The notes under the pieces: generated by a model
The model's database searches: none
Told to the model about the DNA's origin: nothing
Seen by the model: the letters and a program-made list of their open reading frames with translations, nothing else
Translations under genes and position numbers: made by a program
Shown: one piece after another, positions 53,811 to 62,056 of the stretch
Numbering within the stretch: position 1 is the first letter of the stretch
How the letters are laid out: every line of letters begins with the position of its first letter
NCBI RefSeq assembly: GCF_900102485.1
Contig: NZ_FNBX01000012.1
Location: forward strand, 19,285 to 83,284
Length of the DNA: 64,000 nucleotides
From: Desulfovibrio legallii
GTDB lineage: Bacteria; Desulfobacterota; Desulfovibrionia; Desulfovibrionales; Desulfovibrionaceae
Reading direction: 5' to 3'

Positions 53811-53867
53811 ACAAAAGCTCCCGGTTCACGGGCCCTGCCATTGCGGCACACGCCCCTGAACCGGGAG
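53811..53867 (-). terminator. Terminator of ahpC
   Basis: An 11-bp perfect stem CTCCCGGTTCA / TGAACCGGGAG (53818-53828 / 53857-53867). On the minus strand it is followed by CTTTTGTTCTC, 43 bp after the ahpC stop. Confidence 0.7.
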
Positions 53868-53909
53868 AACCTTGTCACGCCAAACCAGAGGAAGGCGCAA
53901 AGCGCCCGC

Positions 53910-54476
53910 TTACAACTTGCCCACCAGATCCAGCCCCGGCTTCAGCGTGGCCTTGCCCGGCTTCCAGCGGGCGGGGCAAACCTGATCGCCGTGTTCAGCC
54001 ACAAACTGGGCGGCCTCCAGCTTGCGCAGCAGCTCCTCCACGTTCCGGCCGATGCTGGTATCGTGGATTTCATAGGCTTTGATCACCCCATCGGGGTTAA
54101 TGACAAAACTGCCGCGCAGCGCCTGGCCAGCCCCCTCAATCATCACGCCGAAAGCGCGCGAAAGCTCACCCGCGCAGTCCGCCAGCATGGGGTACCGGAT
54201 CTTGGCAATGTTGGGCGAGGCGTCGGCCCAGGCCTTGTGCACAAAGGCGCTGTCCGTGGAGACGGAATAGATTTCGCAGTTAAGTTTCTTGAAGGCCGCG
54301 TAATTCTCGGCCAGGTCTTCCAGCTCCGTGGGGCAGACAAAAGTAAAGTCCGCCGGGTAAAAAAACACCACGGACCAGTGCCCCTGCATATCCGCATCGG
54401 TCACGGCCTTCAGTTCCCCGGCCTGATAGGCCTGCACGCTGAACGGAGCCACCTTTTTGTTAATCAGATTTTCCAT
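53910..54476 (-). CDS. ahpC: Alkyl hydroperoxide reductase subunit C (2-Cys peroxiredoxin)
   Basis: 188 aa. Reduces H2O2, organic peroxides and peroxynitrite. Peroxidatic C48 in FTFVCPTELED and resolving C167 in DQVCPARWKPG, both AhpC-type. The start MENLINKKVAPF is preceded by a GGACAG site; a longer open frame runs back through the promoter and is rejected. No ahpF follows, so the electron donor (thioredoxin, rubredoxin-type or NADH-dependent) is elsewhere. It is divergent from the Fur-family gene at 54809 and has a palindromic operator inside its promoter. Confidence 0.95.
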   Translation of the reverse strand: MENLINKKVAPFSVQAYQAGELKAVTDADMQGHWSVVFFYPADFTFVCPTELEDLAENYAAFKKLNCEIYSVSTDSAFVHKAWADASPNIAKIRYPMLADCAGELSRAFGVMIEGAGQALRGSFVINPDGVIKAYEIHDTSIGRNVEELLRKLEAAQFVAEHGDQVCPARWKPGKATLKPGLDLVGKL

Positions 54477-54539
54477 ACTGCTGTCCTTATCCGGCGGAGC
54501 GTCCGCTCCGGCAAAGGGTGTACGTCGTACCTTTTTGAA

Positions 54540-54569
54540 AACAGTATTCAGTACTGTTATAAAGGTCAA
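54540..54569 (-). promoter_or_regulatory. ahpC promoter with overlapping palindromic operator
   Basis: On the minus strand TTGACC (54569-54564) and TACTGT (54546-54541), 17-bp spacer. The perfect palindrome AACAGTA-TTCAG-TACTGTT (54540-54558, 19 bp) covers the -10 box and half of the spacer. Size and symmetry suit a Fur/PerR-family dimer, and such a regulator is encoded next door. Confidence 0.75.
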
Positions 54570-54679
54570 GTCCACGCCGCAGGAAAACACGGCTTTTTTG
54601 TAGACGCGGGCTGCGGCGGCGGCAAGCCTTTCACGGCCCCAGGCAAAGCGTGAGGAGACGGCCGCGCCGGGCCCTTGCG

Positions 54680-54708
54680 TTGCTTTTTGGCAAGTTTTGA
54701 GGCAGTAT
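54680..54708 (+). promoter_or_regulatory. Candidate promoter of the Fur-family gene
   Basis: TTGCTT (54680-54685) and CAGTAT (54703-54708), 17-bp spacer. The -10 box overlaps an ATG at 54707, which argues that translation begins later, at 54809. Confidence 0.45.
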
Positions 54709-54808
54709 GGCAAAAGCGCGGATATTCCCAAACCGTCACGCTATCTTGCCCGGTTTCGTCTGGCAGCCCCGCGCGCCGTCAGTCCGCTTCCGGGAGCAGG
54801 CGTACATT

Positions 54809-55270
54809 ATGACAGCAAAATTGAGGACCGTGGGCCTGCCGGAATTTCTGGACTTCATGAACCGCAAGGGCCTGAACACCACCTCGCAGCGGCGGACCAT
54901 TGCCGAAGCGTTTTTTGAGCTGCCCGGCCACCATTCGCTGGAAGAGTTCTACCAGCACATTCTGCAGCGCGATCCCGGCATCGGCCAGACCACCGTCTAC
55001 CGCACGCTCAAGTTGCTCTGCGACGCGGGCCTGGCCCTGGAAATCCACTTCAGCGACGGCATCACTCGCTATGAAGTAGCCAAGCCGGACAGCCACCACG
55101 ACCACCTGGTCTGCCTCGGCTGCGGCAAAATTGTGGAGATCTGCGACCCCCGCATTGAAAAACTGCAACGCAAACTGGCCGAAAAATACGGCTTCAAACT
55201 GCGGGGCCACGTCCACAACCTCTACGGCCTCTGCGCCGAGTGCCGGGCCAAGGCGGCGGAAGAGCTCTGA
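54809..55270 (+). CDS. Fur-family regulator, probably PerR-like
   Basis: 153 aa. N-terminal winged helix (TSQRRTIAEAFF, TTVYRTLKLLCDAGL), metal site HHDH (96-99), and zinc Cys pairs C102-x-x-C105 and C142-x-x-C145, as in PerR and many Fur proteins. Divergence from ahpC suggests peroxide response. However, the position that is the Asp104 of Bacillus PerR appears as Glu here (KIVEI), the Fur-type residue, so direct peroxide sensing is uncertain. Start at ATG 54809 is preferred because the upstream ATG sits in the promoter. Confidence 0.85.
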   Translation: MTAKLRTVGLPEFLDFMNRKGLNTTSQRRTIAEAFFELPGHHSLEEFYQHILQRDPGIGQTTVYRTLKLLCDAGLALEIHFSDGITRYEVAKPDSHHDHLVCLGCGKIVEICDPRIEKLQRKLAEKYGFKLRGHVHNLYGLCAECRAKAAEEL

Positions 55271-55360
55271 TCCCCCCTGCCCCCTCCGGCCCGCGCTGCG
55301 GCCGGCCGCAAACGCGCCGCCGGAACGCCCCTCCCGCTGCGCGCCGCAGCGCGCCCTCAG

Positions 55361-55514
55361 AACAGATTGCCTTTGCGCATCTGCATTCTTAAAGGTTCCG
55401 ACACGCCCGTTCCGGCGCTTACCAGCGCAAATGCTTGCGCTTGCGCTTGCGCTCCACGGCGCGCGGCTGCTCACGCAGCCGCTACGGCACGGCAGCACTG
55501 CAGCGCCGCAGCCC
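55361..55514 (+). repeat. Intergenic repeat family 1, copy B
   Basis: Blocks in family order: CAGATTGCCTTTG ... TTAAAGG, TTCCGGCGCTTACCAGCGCAAA, a CTTGCG triplet run, CGGCTGCTCACGCAGCCGC, and a GC palindrome. In the 454-bp gap after the Fur-family gene; the next 200 bp hold a promoter-like site and no gene. Confidence 0.7.
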
Positions 55515-55633
55515 AGCCTGAACGCCCCACCCGCCGCGCGCGCCTCCGCTCGGCGCAGGCCGGCGGTTCCAGCGGTCGCCCCCACGGCCTGCCCCAACAA
55601 GGACCACTGCCGAAGATTTTTGCCCAAAAGAAC

Positions 55634-55662
55634 TTGACTTTCATTTTCCAAAGCCCCATCTT
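55634..55662 (+). promoter_or_regulatory. Promoter-like site with Fur-box resemblance
   Basis: TTGACT (55634-55639) and CATCTT (55657-55662) with a 17-bp spacer; the first part GACTTTCATTTTC resembles half of a Fur box. Both readings are tentative. Confidence 0.3.
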
Positions 55663-55724
55663 CTTGGCAGACAAACGCGGCTGCGCGGCGCATTTCGCGA
55701 CGCCGCCGCGCAAGGTGAAAGCGT

Positions 55725-55934
55725 ATGGACATTCAACTTGCGATTATTATTCTTTGCGTTCTGGCGGCTCTGTTCTTTATCGTCCGGCGCATGCGCCGCG
55801 CTGTGCGCAGCGGCCAGTGCGGCTGCGGCTGCGATGGCTGCAGCCCCAAGGACAATGCCTGCAGCTGCGGCGGGCAGGCCGAAATCAAGCCCCTACACGC
55901 TGAAGATGCGGCCCCCAAAACCAAAACCCCTTAG
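55725..55934 (+). CDS. Small Cys-rich membrane protein (FeoB-associated type)
   Basis: 69 aa. One N-terminal membrane helix (LAIIILCVLAALFFIV), a basic RRMRRAVR stop-transfer segment, then a CGCGCDGCSPKDNACSCGG cluster with six cysteines, then a charged Lys-rich tail. The architecture is that of FeoB-associated Cys-rich proteins, but no feoA/feoB is nearby, so this is by resemblance only. AAGGTG precedes the ATG. Repeat copies B and C flank the gene, C beginning on the stop codon. Confidence 0.65.
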   Translation: MDIQLAIIILCVLAALFFIVRRMRRAVRSGQCGCGCDGCSPKDNACSCGGQAEIKPLHAEDAAPKTKTP

Positions 55935-56080
55935 AGCAGATTATCTTTGAGAACAGGCATTCTCAAAGTTTACGGCACGCTTGTTTCGGCGCTTAACAGC
56001 GCAAACATATTGCGCTTACGCCGCCACGGCGCGAGGCTGCTCACGCAGCCGCCAGGGCATTGCAGTGTTGCAATGCCGTA
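55934..56080 (+). repeat. Intergenic repeat family 1, copy C
   Basis: Most regular copy: left stem CTTTGAGAA / TTCTCAAAG, middle TTTCGGCGCTTAACAGCGCAAA, CTGCTCACGCAGCC, right stem GGCATTGCA / TGCAATGCC (56056-56064 / 56069-56077). It starts on the last base of the small membrane-protein gene. Confidence 0.75.
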
Positions 56081-56277
56081 AGTAACCGCTCTTGAAAATT
56101 GCGTTCTCAAGGGCAGGCAATACGTCCTTCCCGGCGTTTCGCCGCGCAGCAAAGCGGCGCTTGCGCTTTTGTGAGGGGCGGCCGCGCGGCCCGAAGCGCG
56201 GCGGTTGCAGCGTTTTCATGCCGTCTTCTTTCCCATGCCCCCTCCTCCCGTTTCCCTCCAGGGGAACGGATATGCGA

Positions 56278-56304
56278 ACCCCCGGCCAGAAGCCGGGGGT
56301 TTTC
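56278..56304 (+). terminator. Plus-strand terminator with no gene before it
   Basis: ACCCCCGGC, CAGAA loop, GCCGGGGGT, then TTTCTGTT. It is a strong rho-independent terminator for plus-strand transcription, 340 bp after the nearest plus-strand gene. On the minus strand (pstA side) the T tract is poor. The 56081-56277 stretch before it contains GC-rich inverted segments and no open frame with coding character. Confidence 0.7.
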
Positions 56305-56397
56305 TGTTGCGGTCTGCCGCCCGTCGGCAGCAAACACGCGCTGCCTGTGCGAACTGCGCGAAAATTTCGGGCGCGCCCGCGGGGAAGGGGCGCCCCT

Positions 56398-57339
56398 TCA
56401 GGCCCGCTTTTGCAGGCGGTCACGCAGGATGATGGCCAGCAGGTTCATGCCCAGCACCAGCAACAGCAGTACCAGGCCCGTGCCGTACTGCAAGGGGCGG
56501 GTCTTCTCAATTTCCGTGCCCGCCGTGGCCAGCACATACATGTGGTACGGCAGGGCCATGACCGCGCTGAACACGGAATCGGGCGTGCGCGGGGTATAGA
56601 ACACGGCGGCGGTGAACATGATGGCCGCCGTTTCGCCCGCCGCGCGGGCCACGCCCAGAATGGCCCCCGTAAGCATGCCCGGCAGCGCACAGGGCAGCAC
56701 CACCCGGGCGATAGTCTGGGATTTGGCGGCCCCCAGGGCCAGGGAGGCCTCGCGGTAAGTATCCGGCACGTTGCGCAGGGCTTCCTCCGCGGTGCCGATG
56801 ATCACCGGCAGGGTCAGCACAGCCAGGGTCAGCACGCCCGAAAGAATGCTCACCCCAAACCCGCAGAAGGTAACGAAAAACGAAAGCCCGAACAGGCCAA
56901 AGACCACCGAGGGCACCCCGGCCAGGTTGTTAACGCCCAGGCGCACATAGCGGGCGAAGGGGCTGCGCCCCGCGTACTCGTGCAGATACACGGCCGAGGC
57001 CACGCCCAGAGGGAAGGCCAGCAGCAGCGAACCCAAAGAAAGGATGGCCGTGCCCACAATGCAGGGCCAGATGCCCCCTTCGGTCATCATGTTGCGGGGC
57101 GGCTGGGTAAGGAACTCCCAGCTCAGGGCGGGCAGGCCGTTGCGCAGCAAAAAGGCGCACACGCCGAGCAGAGCCAGCACGTTGCAGGCGGCCACGGCGC
57201 GCAGCAGCCAGAACATGACGGTCTGCCGACGGGCCCGCCGCCGTCCGCTGGCGGGCAGGCGCAGGCCGGACGGCGGCGGGATGGGCGTGCCGCCCTGGGG
57301 CGCGGGCGTCACTGTGGGGGCAGGAAGGGAGGAGGACAT
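56398..57339 (-). CDS. pstA: Phosphate ABC transporter permease PstA
   Basis: 313 aa inner-membrane subunit. A Pro-rich ~40-residue cytoplasmic N terminus precedes six helices. Signature regions: GVPSVVFGLFGLSFF and EASLALGAAKSQTIARVVLPCALPG (EAA loop). 14 bp after pstC. Third gene of pstS-pstC-pstA; the ATPase pstB is in the divergent operon. Confidence 0.95.
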   Translation of the reverse strand: MSSSLPAPTVTPAPQGGTPIPPPSGLRLPASGRRRARRQTVMFWLLRAVAACNVLALLGVCAFLLRNGLPALSWEFLTQPPRNMMTEGGIWPCIVGTAILSLGSLLLAFPLGVASAVYLHEYAGRSPFARYVRLGVNNLAGVPSVVFGLFGLSFFVTFCGFGVSILSGVLTLAVLTLPVIIGTAEEALRNVPDTYREASLALGAAKSQTIARVVLPCALPGMLTGAILGVARAAGETAAIMFTAAVFYTPRTPDSVFSAVMALPYHMYVLATAGTEIEKTRPLQYGTGLVLLLLVLGMNLLAIILRDRLQKRA

Positions 57340-57353
57340 GGAAATTCCCCTTA

Positions 57354-58244
57354 TTACAGGCTGGAGGTGCCGGCCTGGCGGTGTTTTTCAGCAATGTGCC
57401 CGGCCAGCACGTTGAAGGCCAGGGTCAGAAAAAAGAGCACCATGCCGATGGCGAACAGGGCGTGGTAGTGCTCGCTGCGGAAGGGGGCTTCGGCCATTTC
57501 CGCAGCTATGGAGGCGGGCATGGGCCGCACGGGATCCAGCAGAGACGTGGGCAGGATGGCCGCGCCGCCCGCCACCATGAGCACCACCATGGTCTCGCCG
57601 ATAGCGCGGGACATGCCCAGCATCACCGCCGTGCCGATGCCCGAAAGAGCGGCGGGCACCACTACGCGCACCGTGGTCTGCCAGCGGGTAGCCCCCAGGG
57701 CCAGGGAGGCCTCGCGCAGGTCGCGCGGCACGCTGTAAAGGGCGTCTTCAGAGACGGAGCAGATGGTGGGCACGCTCATGAGGGCCAGCACCAGGGAGGC
57801 GTTGAGCAGATTGAGGCCCGATGCCGCGCCCAGGGCGTCTTGCAGGAAAGGGGCCAGCACCACCATGCCCAGAAAACCCAGCACCACAGAAGGCAGGGCC
57901 GCCAGCAGCTCCACAAAAGGCTTGACCAGGCGGCGTACGCCCGGGTGGGCAATCTCCGTCAGGTACACGGCTGTGAGCACGCCCAGGGGCACGGCCAGCA
58001 GGGACGAAAACAACGTCACCGCCAGGGAGGCCGCCAGCAGCGGAAAGATGCCGAACAGGCCGGGCTCTTCCGTGGGGTACCAGAGTTTGCCGAACAAAAA
58101 ATCCAGGAAGGAGTATTCGCTGAACAGCGGCACGCCCTCCATGAACAAAAACAGCACAATGCCGCCCAGGGCCAGCAGCGAACTGCCTGCCAGGACGGCC
58201 AACGCATGCCGTACCAGATTTTCCCGCATTGCCGTGGAGCGCAT
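57354..58244 (-). CDS. pstC: Phosphate ABC transporter permease PstC
   Basis: 296 aa, six helices. ALPSVVLGFLGMVVLAPF and EASLALGATRWQTTVRVVVPAALSG are the PstC/PstA family loop signatures. Start at 58244 has GGGGAGGGG upstream; an earlier in-frame ATG lies in the intergenic repeat fragment and is rejected. Gap to pstS is 163 bp. Confidence 0.95.
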   Translation of the reverse strand: MRSTAMRENLVRHALAVLAGSSLLALGGIVLFLFMEGVPLFSEYSFLDFLFGKLWYPTEEPGLFGIFPLLAASLAVTLFSSLLAVPLGVLTAVYLTEIAHPGVRRLVKPFVELLAALPSVVLGFLGMVVLAPFLQDALGAASGLNLLNASLVLALMSVPTICSVSEDALYSVPRDLREASLALGATRWQTTVRVVVPAALSGIGTAVMLGMSRAIGETMVVLMVAGGAAILPTSLLDPVRPMPASIAAEMAEAPFRSEHYHALFAIGMVLFFLTLAFNVLAGHIAEKHRQAGTSSL

Positions 58245-58258
58245 GGCCCCTCCCCTTC

Positions 58259-58296
58259 CAGAGCATATGCCTTTGAGAAAAGTCTTCGCAAAGGTT
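58259..58296 (+). repeat. Repeat family 1, left hairpin only, copy E
   Basis: AGAGCATATG then CCTTTG-A-GAA AAGTC TTC-G-CAAAGG: the same stem as copies A and C, without the rest of the element. It sits between pstS and pstC, upstream of the pstC ribosome site. Confidence 0.5.
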
Positions 58297-58407
58297 TGTT
58301 GGTCTTTTGCCGCCTTGCGGCCGCCTGCCGCCCGATGCCCGGCCGACGGCGGGGCCCCGCTCACCGCAAGGCCCCCCACGGGGCGCTGCCGCCCCGCGCC
58401 GCCGTCC

Positions 58408-59226
58408 TTATTTGCTCAGGGGCACATAGCCCACTTCCTGCACGTTCTTCTGGCCTTTGCCGGGATCCAGCAGGTAGGTCACAAAGTCTTTCGCGCTGCC
58501 GGCAGGCGCGCCGTTGGTGAAGATGTAGAGCTCCCGCGCGATGGGCCACTGCTTGGAAAGCGCGGTCTGGGCGTTGGCCGTCACCTTGTTGACCGTAAGC
58601 CCCTTGGTGGACTTGTCCACATACCCAAGGCCGATGTAGCCGATGGCGTTCTTATTCTTGGAAACGGCCTGCACCACCGCGCCGTTGGAGGCCTGCATAA
58701 GGGCCGTGGGGCTAACGCGCTGCTTCTTCATGATCATTTCTTCCCAGCACTCAAAGGTGCCGGAAGAGGTGTCGCGCGAGATGACCACGATTTTGGCGTC
58801 CGCGCCGCCCAGGTCCTTCCAGTTGGTGATCTTGCCGGTGTAGATGTCACGCAGCTGGTCCACGGTCAGGCCGCTCACGGGGTTGGCGGGGTTGACCACG
58901 GGCACGATGGCGTCCACGGCGATGGCCGTGCGCTGCGGGTTCACGCCGTTCTTTTTGGCGGCGTCCACTTCCTTGCCCTTGATGTCGCGCGAGCTCATGG
59001 CGATATCGCACTGCTTTTCAATCAGGGCCTTGAGACCGTTGCCGGAACCGTCGCCGGAGATGCTCAGCTCCACATCAGGATGCGCAGCCATAAAGGCCTC
59101 GCCCGCCTTCTGCACCACGGGCAGCACCGTGGTGGAACCATTGATGACAACCTGTTTGGCCGCGAAGGCCGGGGCGCTCAGGCTCAGCAGGGCCAGGGCC
59201 AGAACCAGCTTTTTGCCGATGGACAT
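58408..59226 (-). CDS. pstS: Phosphate-binding protein PstS
   Basis: 272 aa periplasmic receptor. Signal peptide KKLVLALALLSLSAPAFA; ligand loops GSTTVLPV, SGDGSGNGLKAL, MSSRDIK and SRDTSSGTFE. The start MSIGKK has GGAGC upstream; an open extension across the promoter is rejected. First gene of pstSCA, divergent from phoB with a Pho box between. Confidence 0.95.
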   Translation of the reverse strand: MSIGKKLVLALALLSLSAPAFAAKQVVINGSTTVLPVVQKAGEAFMAAHPDVELSISGDGSGNGLKALIEKQCDIAMSSRDIKGKEVDAAKKNGVNPQRTAIAVDAIVPVVNPANPVSGLTVDQLRDIYTGKITNWKDLGGADAKIVVISRDTSSGTFECWEEMIMKKQRVSPTALMQASNGAVVQAVSKNKNAIGYIGLGYVDKSTKGLTVNKVTANAQTALSKQWPIARELYIFTNGAPAGSAKDFVTYLLDPGKGQKNVQEVGYVPLSK

Positions 59227-59404
59227 GAATTTGCTCCTTTGTTGCACAGGGTTGTTCGCACTGTTCCGGGCGGGCCGTTGCCCGCCGCGTTTCCCTTTTG
59301 GCCCGCCTCTGTTACAGAATGATGACGGAACGCAGAACACTGCGTGAAACCGCGCAAGCCCCTGCCCTGCCGCGCAAAACGCCATTGTCGGCCCTCTGTG
59401 ACGT

Positions 59405-59422
59405 CTGTCACGCAATTGTCAC
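59405..59422. promoter_or_regulatory. Pho box between pstS and phoB
   Basis: Two direct repeats CTGTCAC and TTGTCAC are separated by GCAA, the 7-4-7 layout bound by PhoB. A further CTGTGAC lies at 59396-59402. The site is in the 258-bp gap shared by the divergent pstSCA and phoB-phoR-pstB-phoU units and could serve both. Confidence 0.8.
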
Positions 59423-59484
59423 GCAGCCACCACACGCCTGGCGCAAAACAGCGTTGCACTGGGTCCGAAAAAAGGGAAAAAGTC

Positions 59485-60159
59485 ATGCAGCAGATACTTG
59501 TGGTAGAAGACGAAGCCGACATCCGCGAATTGTTGCGCTTTAATCTGGAGCGCGAGGGCTTCGGCGTGCTGGAAGCCGCCGATGGCCCGCAGGCCCTGGA
59601 GCTGGCCCGCCGCCACATCCCGGCTCTGGTCCTGCTGGACGTCATGCTGCCGGGCATCGACGGCTTTGAAGTCTGCCGCCGCCTGGGCGCGCAGGCGGAA
59701 ACGGCCCACATCCCCATCCTCATGCTCACGGCCCGGGGCGAAGAAATGGACCGCGTGGTGGGCCTGAGCCTGGGCGCGGACGATTATGTGGTCAAACCCT
59801 TCAGCGTGCGCGAGCTCATGCTCCGGGTGCGGGCCGTGCTGCGCCGCGGCGGGCGCGAGGGCCAGAACCCCGTGCTGGAACGTCACGGCATCCGCCTGCG
59901 CACGGACGCCCACACCGCCGAGGCGGAGGGCTGCGCCCTCAACCTCACGGCAACGGAATTCCGTCTGCTGGAAGACCTGTTGCGCCACGCAGGCACGGTG
60001 CGCACCCGCGAGCAACTGCTCAACAAGGTCTGGGGCTACTCCTTTGAAGGCTACGCCCGCACCGTGGATACCCATGTGCGCCGCCTGCGCGCCAAGCTGG
60101 GCCCCGCCGCCCCCTTGCTGGAAACCGTGCGCGGCGTGGGCTATCGGATCAAAGAATAG
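59485..60159 (+). CDS. phoB: Phosphate regulon response regulator PhoB
   Basis: 224 aa OmpR-family regulator. Receiver: VVEDEADIRELL, phospho-acceptor Asp in LVLLDVMLPGIDG near residue 54, and KPFSVREL (Lys ~104). The C-terminal winged helix shows LTATEFRLLEDLLRH and RTVDTHVRRLRAKLG. Start at 59485 chosen for AAGGG upstream and the conserved first strand. First of phoB-phoR-pstB-phoU. Confidence 0.94.
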   Translation: MQQILVVEDEADIRELLRFNLEREGFGVLEAADGPQALELARRHIPALVLLDVMLPGIDGFEVCRRLGAQAETAHIPILMLTARGEEMDRVVGLSLGADDYVVKPFSVRELMLRVRAVLRRGGREGQNPVLERHGIRLRTDAHTAEAEGCALNLTATEFRLLEDLLRHAGTVRTREQLLNKVWGYSFEGYARTVDTHVRRLRAKLGPAAPLLETVRGVGYRIKE

Positions 60160-60250
60160 CCCGGAGCTGACAAAAAACGACGGCTCCCCCGCGCGGCCCT
60201 GGCCGCGGAGGCCGCTTTGAACCGCCCTTGAGGCACAACCCTGCAACCCG

Positions 60251-62056
60251 GTGAAACAGATGTTTTCTTTCAGAACCCGCATCTTCGGCGGCATGCTTGC
60301 CGTGGCCCTGGTGGTGGCAGGCATGGCCGTATTTATGGGCCGGTCCTGGTTTGAGCAGGGCCAGCTGGAGGCCGCGCGCCAGCGCCTGCTGCGCGAGACG
60401 GCCCTGGCCGCCGCCCTGTTGGAACAGCTGGGACCGGACCCGGCCAGCCTGCCGCGCCTGGCGCGCATCCTCAAACTGCCGGAAGAGCGCCTTACCCTCA
60501 CCGACGCCCAGGGCGACGTGCTGGCCGATACCGCCCCCGGCGCGCAGCCCGTGGAGCGGCTGGACAACCACGCCGACCGCCCGGAAATCCGCGCGGCCCT
60601 TGCGGGCGAGCCCGGCTTTGCCCTGCGGCCCAGCGGCACCCTGGGCACGGACATGGCCTATGCCGCCGCGCCCGTGGTCGACGGCCGCGTGCTGCGGGTG
60701 GCCGTGCCCCTGGACCATCTGCGCCAGGATATCGACAACCGGGCCGCCTTCTTCACCCGTCTGGGCCTGGCGGCGCTGGTGCTCTCTCTACTGCTGGCGG
60801 GCTTTCTCTCCGGAGCGCTGCGCCGCTCGCTGGATCAGATGGTGGCCGTGGTGGAGGCTATCTCTCTGGGCCACTTTCAGCGCAGGCTGCGGCGCATCCC
60901 AGGCCGGGAGTTCGCCCCCCTGGCCCAGGCCGTCAACCGCATGGCCGAAAACATTGAGGAACACATCCGCGCCGCCGCGGAGCAGACCGCCCAACTGGAG
61001 TGCGTGCTGGAAACCATGAGCGACGGCGTGCTGGTGCTGGGGCCGCGCGGCCGCATCCGCCGCTGCAACCGCGCCCTGGCCAGGCGCTTTCCGCAGGCCG
61101 CCGCGGCCCAGGGCGCGCCGGTGGTGGAGGTCATCCCCTCCCCCGCCCTGCAGGAGGCTGTGGACGCCCTCATGGCCGAACCGGAAAAAACGGACGAGGC
61201 CACAGCGGCCAAGAGCCGCCGCCAACGCTACCTGCATCTGGAGCTGCCCTCGGGCGAGGTCATGTCCGTCTGCCTTTCCCGGCCTTCCGGCCAGGAGGAC
61301 GGGCAGGTTCCCACGGGCGTGGGTGCCGTGGCCGTATTCCACGACATCACGGAGCTCATGCGCCTGGAGCGCGTGCGCCGCGACTTTGTGGCCAACGTTT
61401 CTCACGAGCTGCGCACGCCCCTTACGGCCATCCAGGGCTATGCGGAAACCCTCATGAATATGGACCTGCCGCCCCAGTGCCGTCGCTTCGGCGAAATCAT
61501 CCTCAAACACGGTCAGAGTCTTTCGCGCATGGTGGAGGATCTGCTCTCCCTGGCCCGCCTGGAAGGCAAGGACGGCAGCCTGGAGCTCACGCCCGTGGAC
61601 CCGCGCGAAGCCCTGAACCAGGCCGCGGCCCAATGCCGCGAAGCCCTGGACGCGCGCCGCTGCACGGTGGAGGTCAGCATCCCCGAAGATTGCCGGGTCA
61701 TGGCCAGCCTTGCCCACCTGACCCAGGTCTTCCGCAATCTGCTGGAAAACGCGGCCCGCTTCACGCCGGAAGGCGGCGTCGTCCGCGTCAACGCACGGGA
61801 AGAAAACGGCACGGCGGTCTTCCGCGTGGTGGACGATGGCCCGGGCATCCCCAGGGCGGACCTGGAGCGCATTTTTGAGCGCTTCTATCAGGTGGAACGG
61901 CACCGGGGTCAGGCCAGCACCGGGCTGGGCCTGGCCATCTGCAAGCATATCATAGAACGGCACGGCGGCCATATCCGGGCGGAAAGCCCGGCTCAGGACG
62001 GCAGCACGGCCCTGGTCTTCACCCTTACATCCGTTCACGGAGCGGCACACTCATGA
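60251..62056 (+). CDS. phoR: Phosphate regulon sensor kinase PhoR
   Basis: 601 aa histidine kinase: membrane helix 1 ([16 protein letters not shown]), periplasmic ~130 residues, helix 2 ([18 protein letters not shown]), HAMP ([12 protein letters not shown]), PAS ([15 protein letters not shown]), HisKA with [16 protein letters not shown], and HATPase ([26 protein letters not shown]). Longer than E. coli PhoR because of the periplasmic domain, typical of Gram-positive/delta-type PhoR. The start is GTG 60251 or ATG 60260; neither has a strong ribosome site. Its stop overlaps pstB (ATGA). Confidence 0.92.
   Translation: MKQMFSFRTRIFGGMLAVALVVAGMAVFMGRSWFEQGQLEAARQRLLRETALAAALLEQLGPDPASLPRLARILKLPEERLTLTDAQGDVLADTAPGAQPVERLDNHADRPEIRAALAGEPGFALRPSGTLGTDMAYAAAPVVDGRVLRVAVPLDHLRQDIDNRAAFFTRLGLAALVLSLLLAGFLSGALRRSLDQMVAVVEAISLGHFQRRLRRIPGREFAPLAQAVNRMAENIEEHIRAAAEQTAQLECVLETMSDGVLVLGPRGRIRRCNRALARRFPQAAAAQGAPVVEVIPSPALQEAVDALMAEPEKTDEATAAKSRRQRYLHLELPSGEVMSVCLSRPSGQEDGQVPTGVGAVAVFHDITELMRLERVRRDFVANVSHELRTPLTAIQGYAETLMNMDLPPQCRRFGEIILKHGQSLSRMVEDLLSLARLEGKDGSLELTPVDPREALNQAAAQCREALDARRCTVEVSIPEDCRVMASLAHLTQVFRNLLENAARFTPEGGVVRVNAREENGTAVFRVVDDGPGIPRADLERIFERFYQVERHRGQASTGLGLAICKHIIERHGGHIRAESPAQDGSTALVFTLTSVHGAAHS

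Noticed and set aside
53441..53909. Short open frames in the uvrC-ahpC gap as a gene
   Set aside because: They are made of hairpin repeats and homopolymer runs with no ribosome site or coding character.
54707..54808. ATG at 54707 as start of the Fur-family protein
   Set aside because: It coincides with the candidate -10 box, and the added 34 residues are not family-like.
55361..56080. Repeat copies B and C considered as a CRISPR or as ends of an insertion sequence around the small Cys-rich gene
   Set aside because: Copies are long, imperfect and in direct orientation, there is no transposase, and single copies occur elsewhere without a gene between them.
60251..60259. Choice of GTG 60251 against ATG 60260 for phoR
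   Set aside because: Neither has a strong ribosome site, so no alternative gene model was drawn; the difference is three residues.
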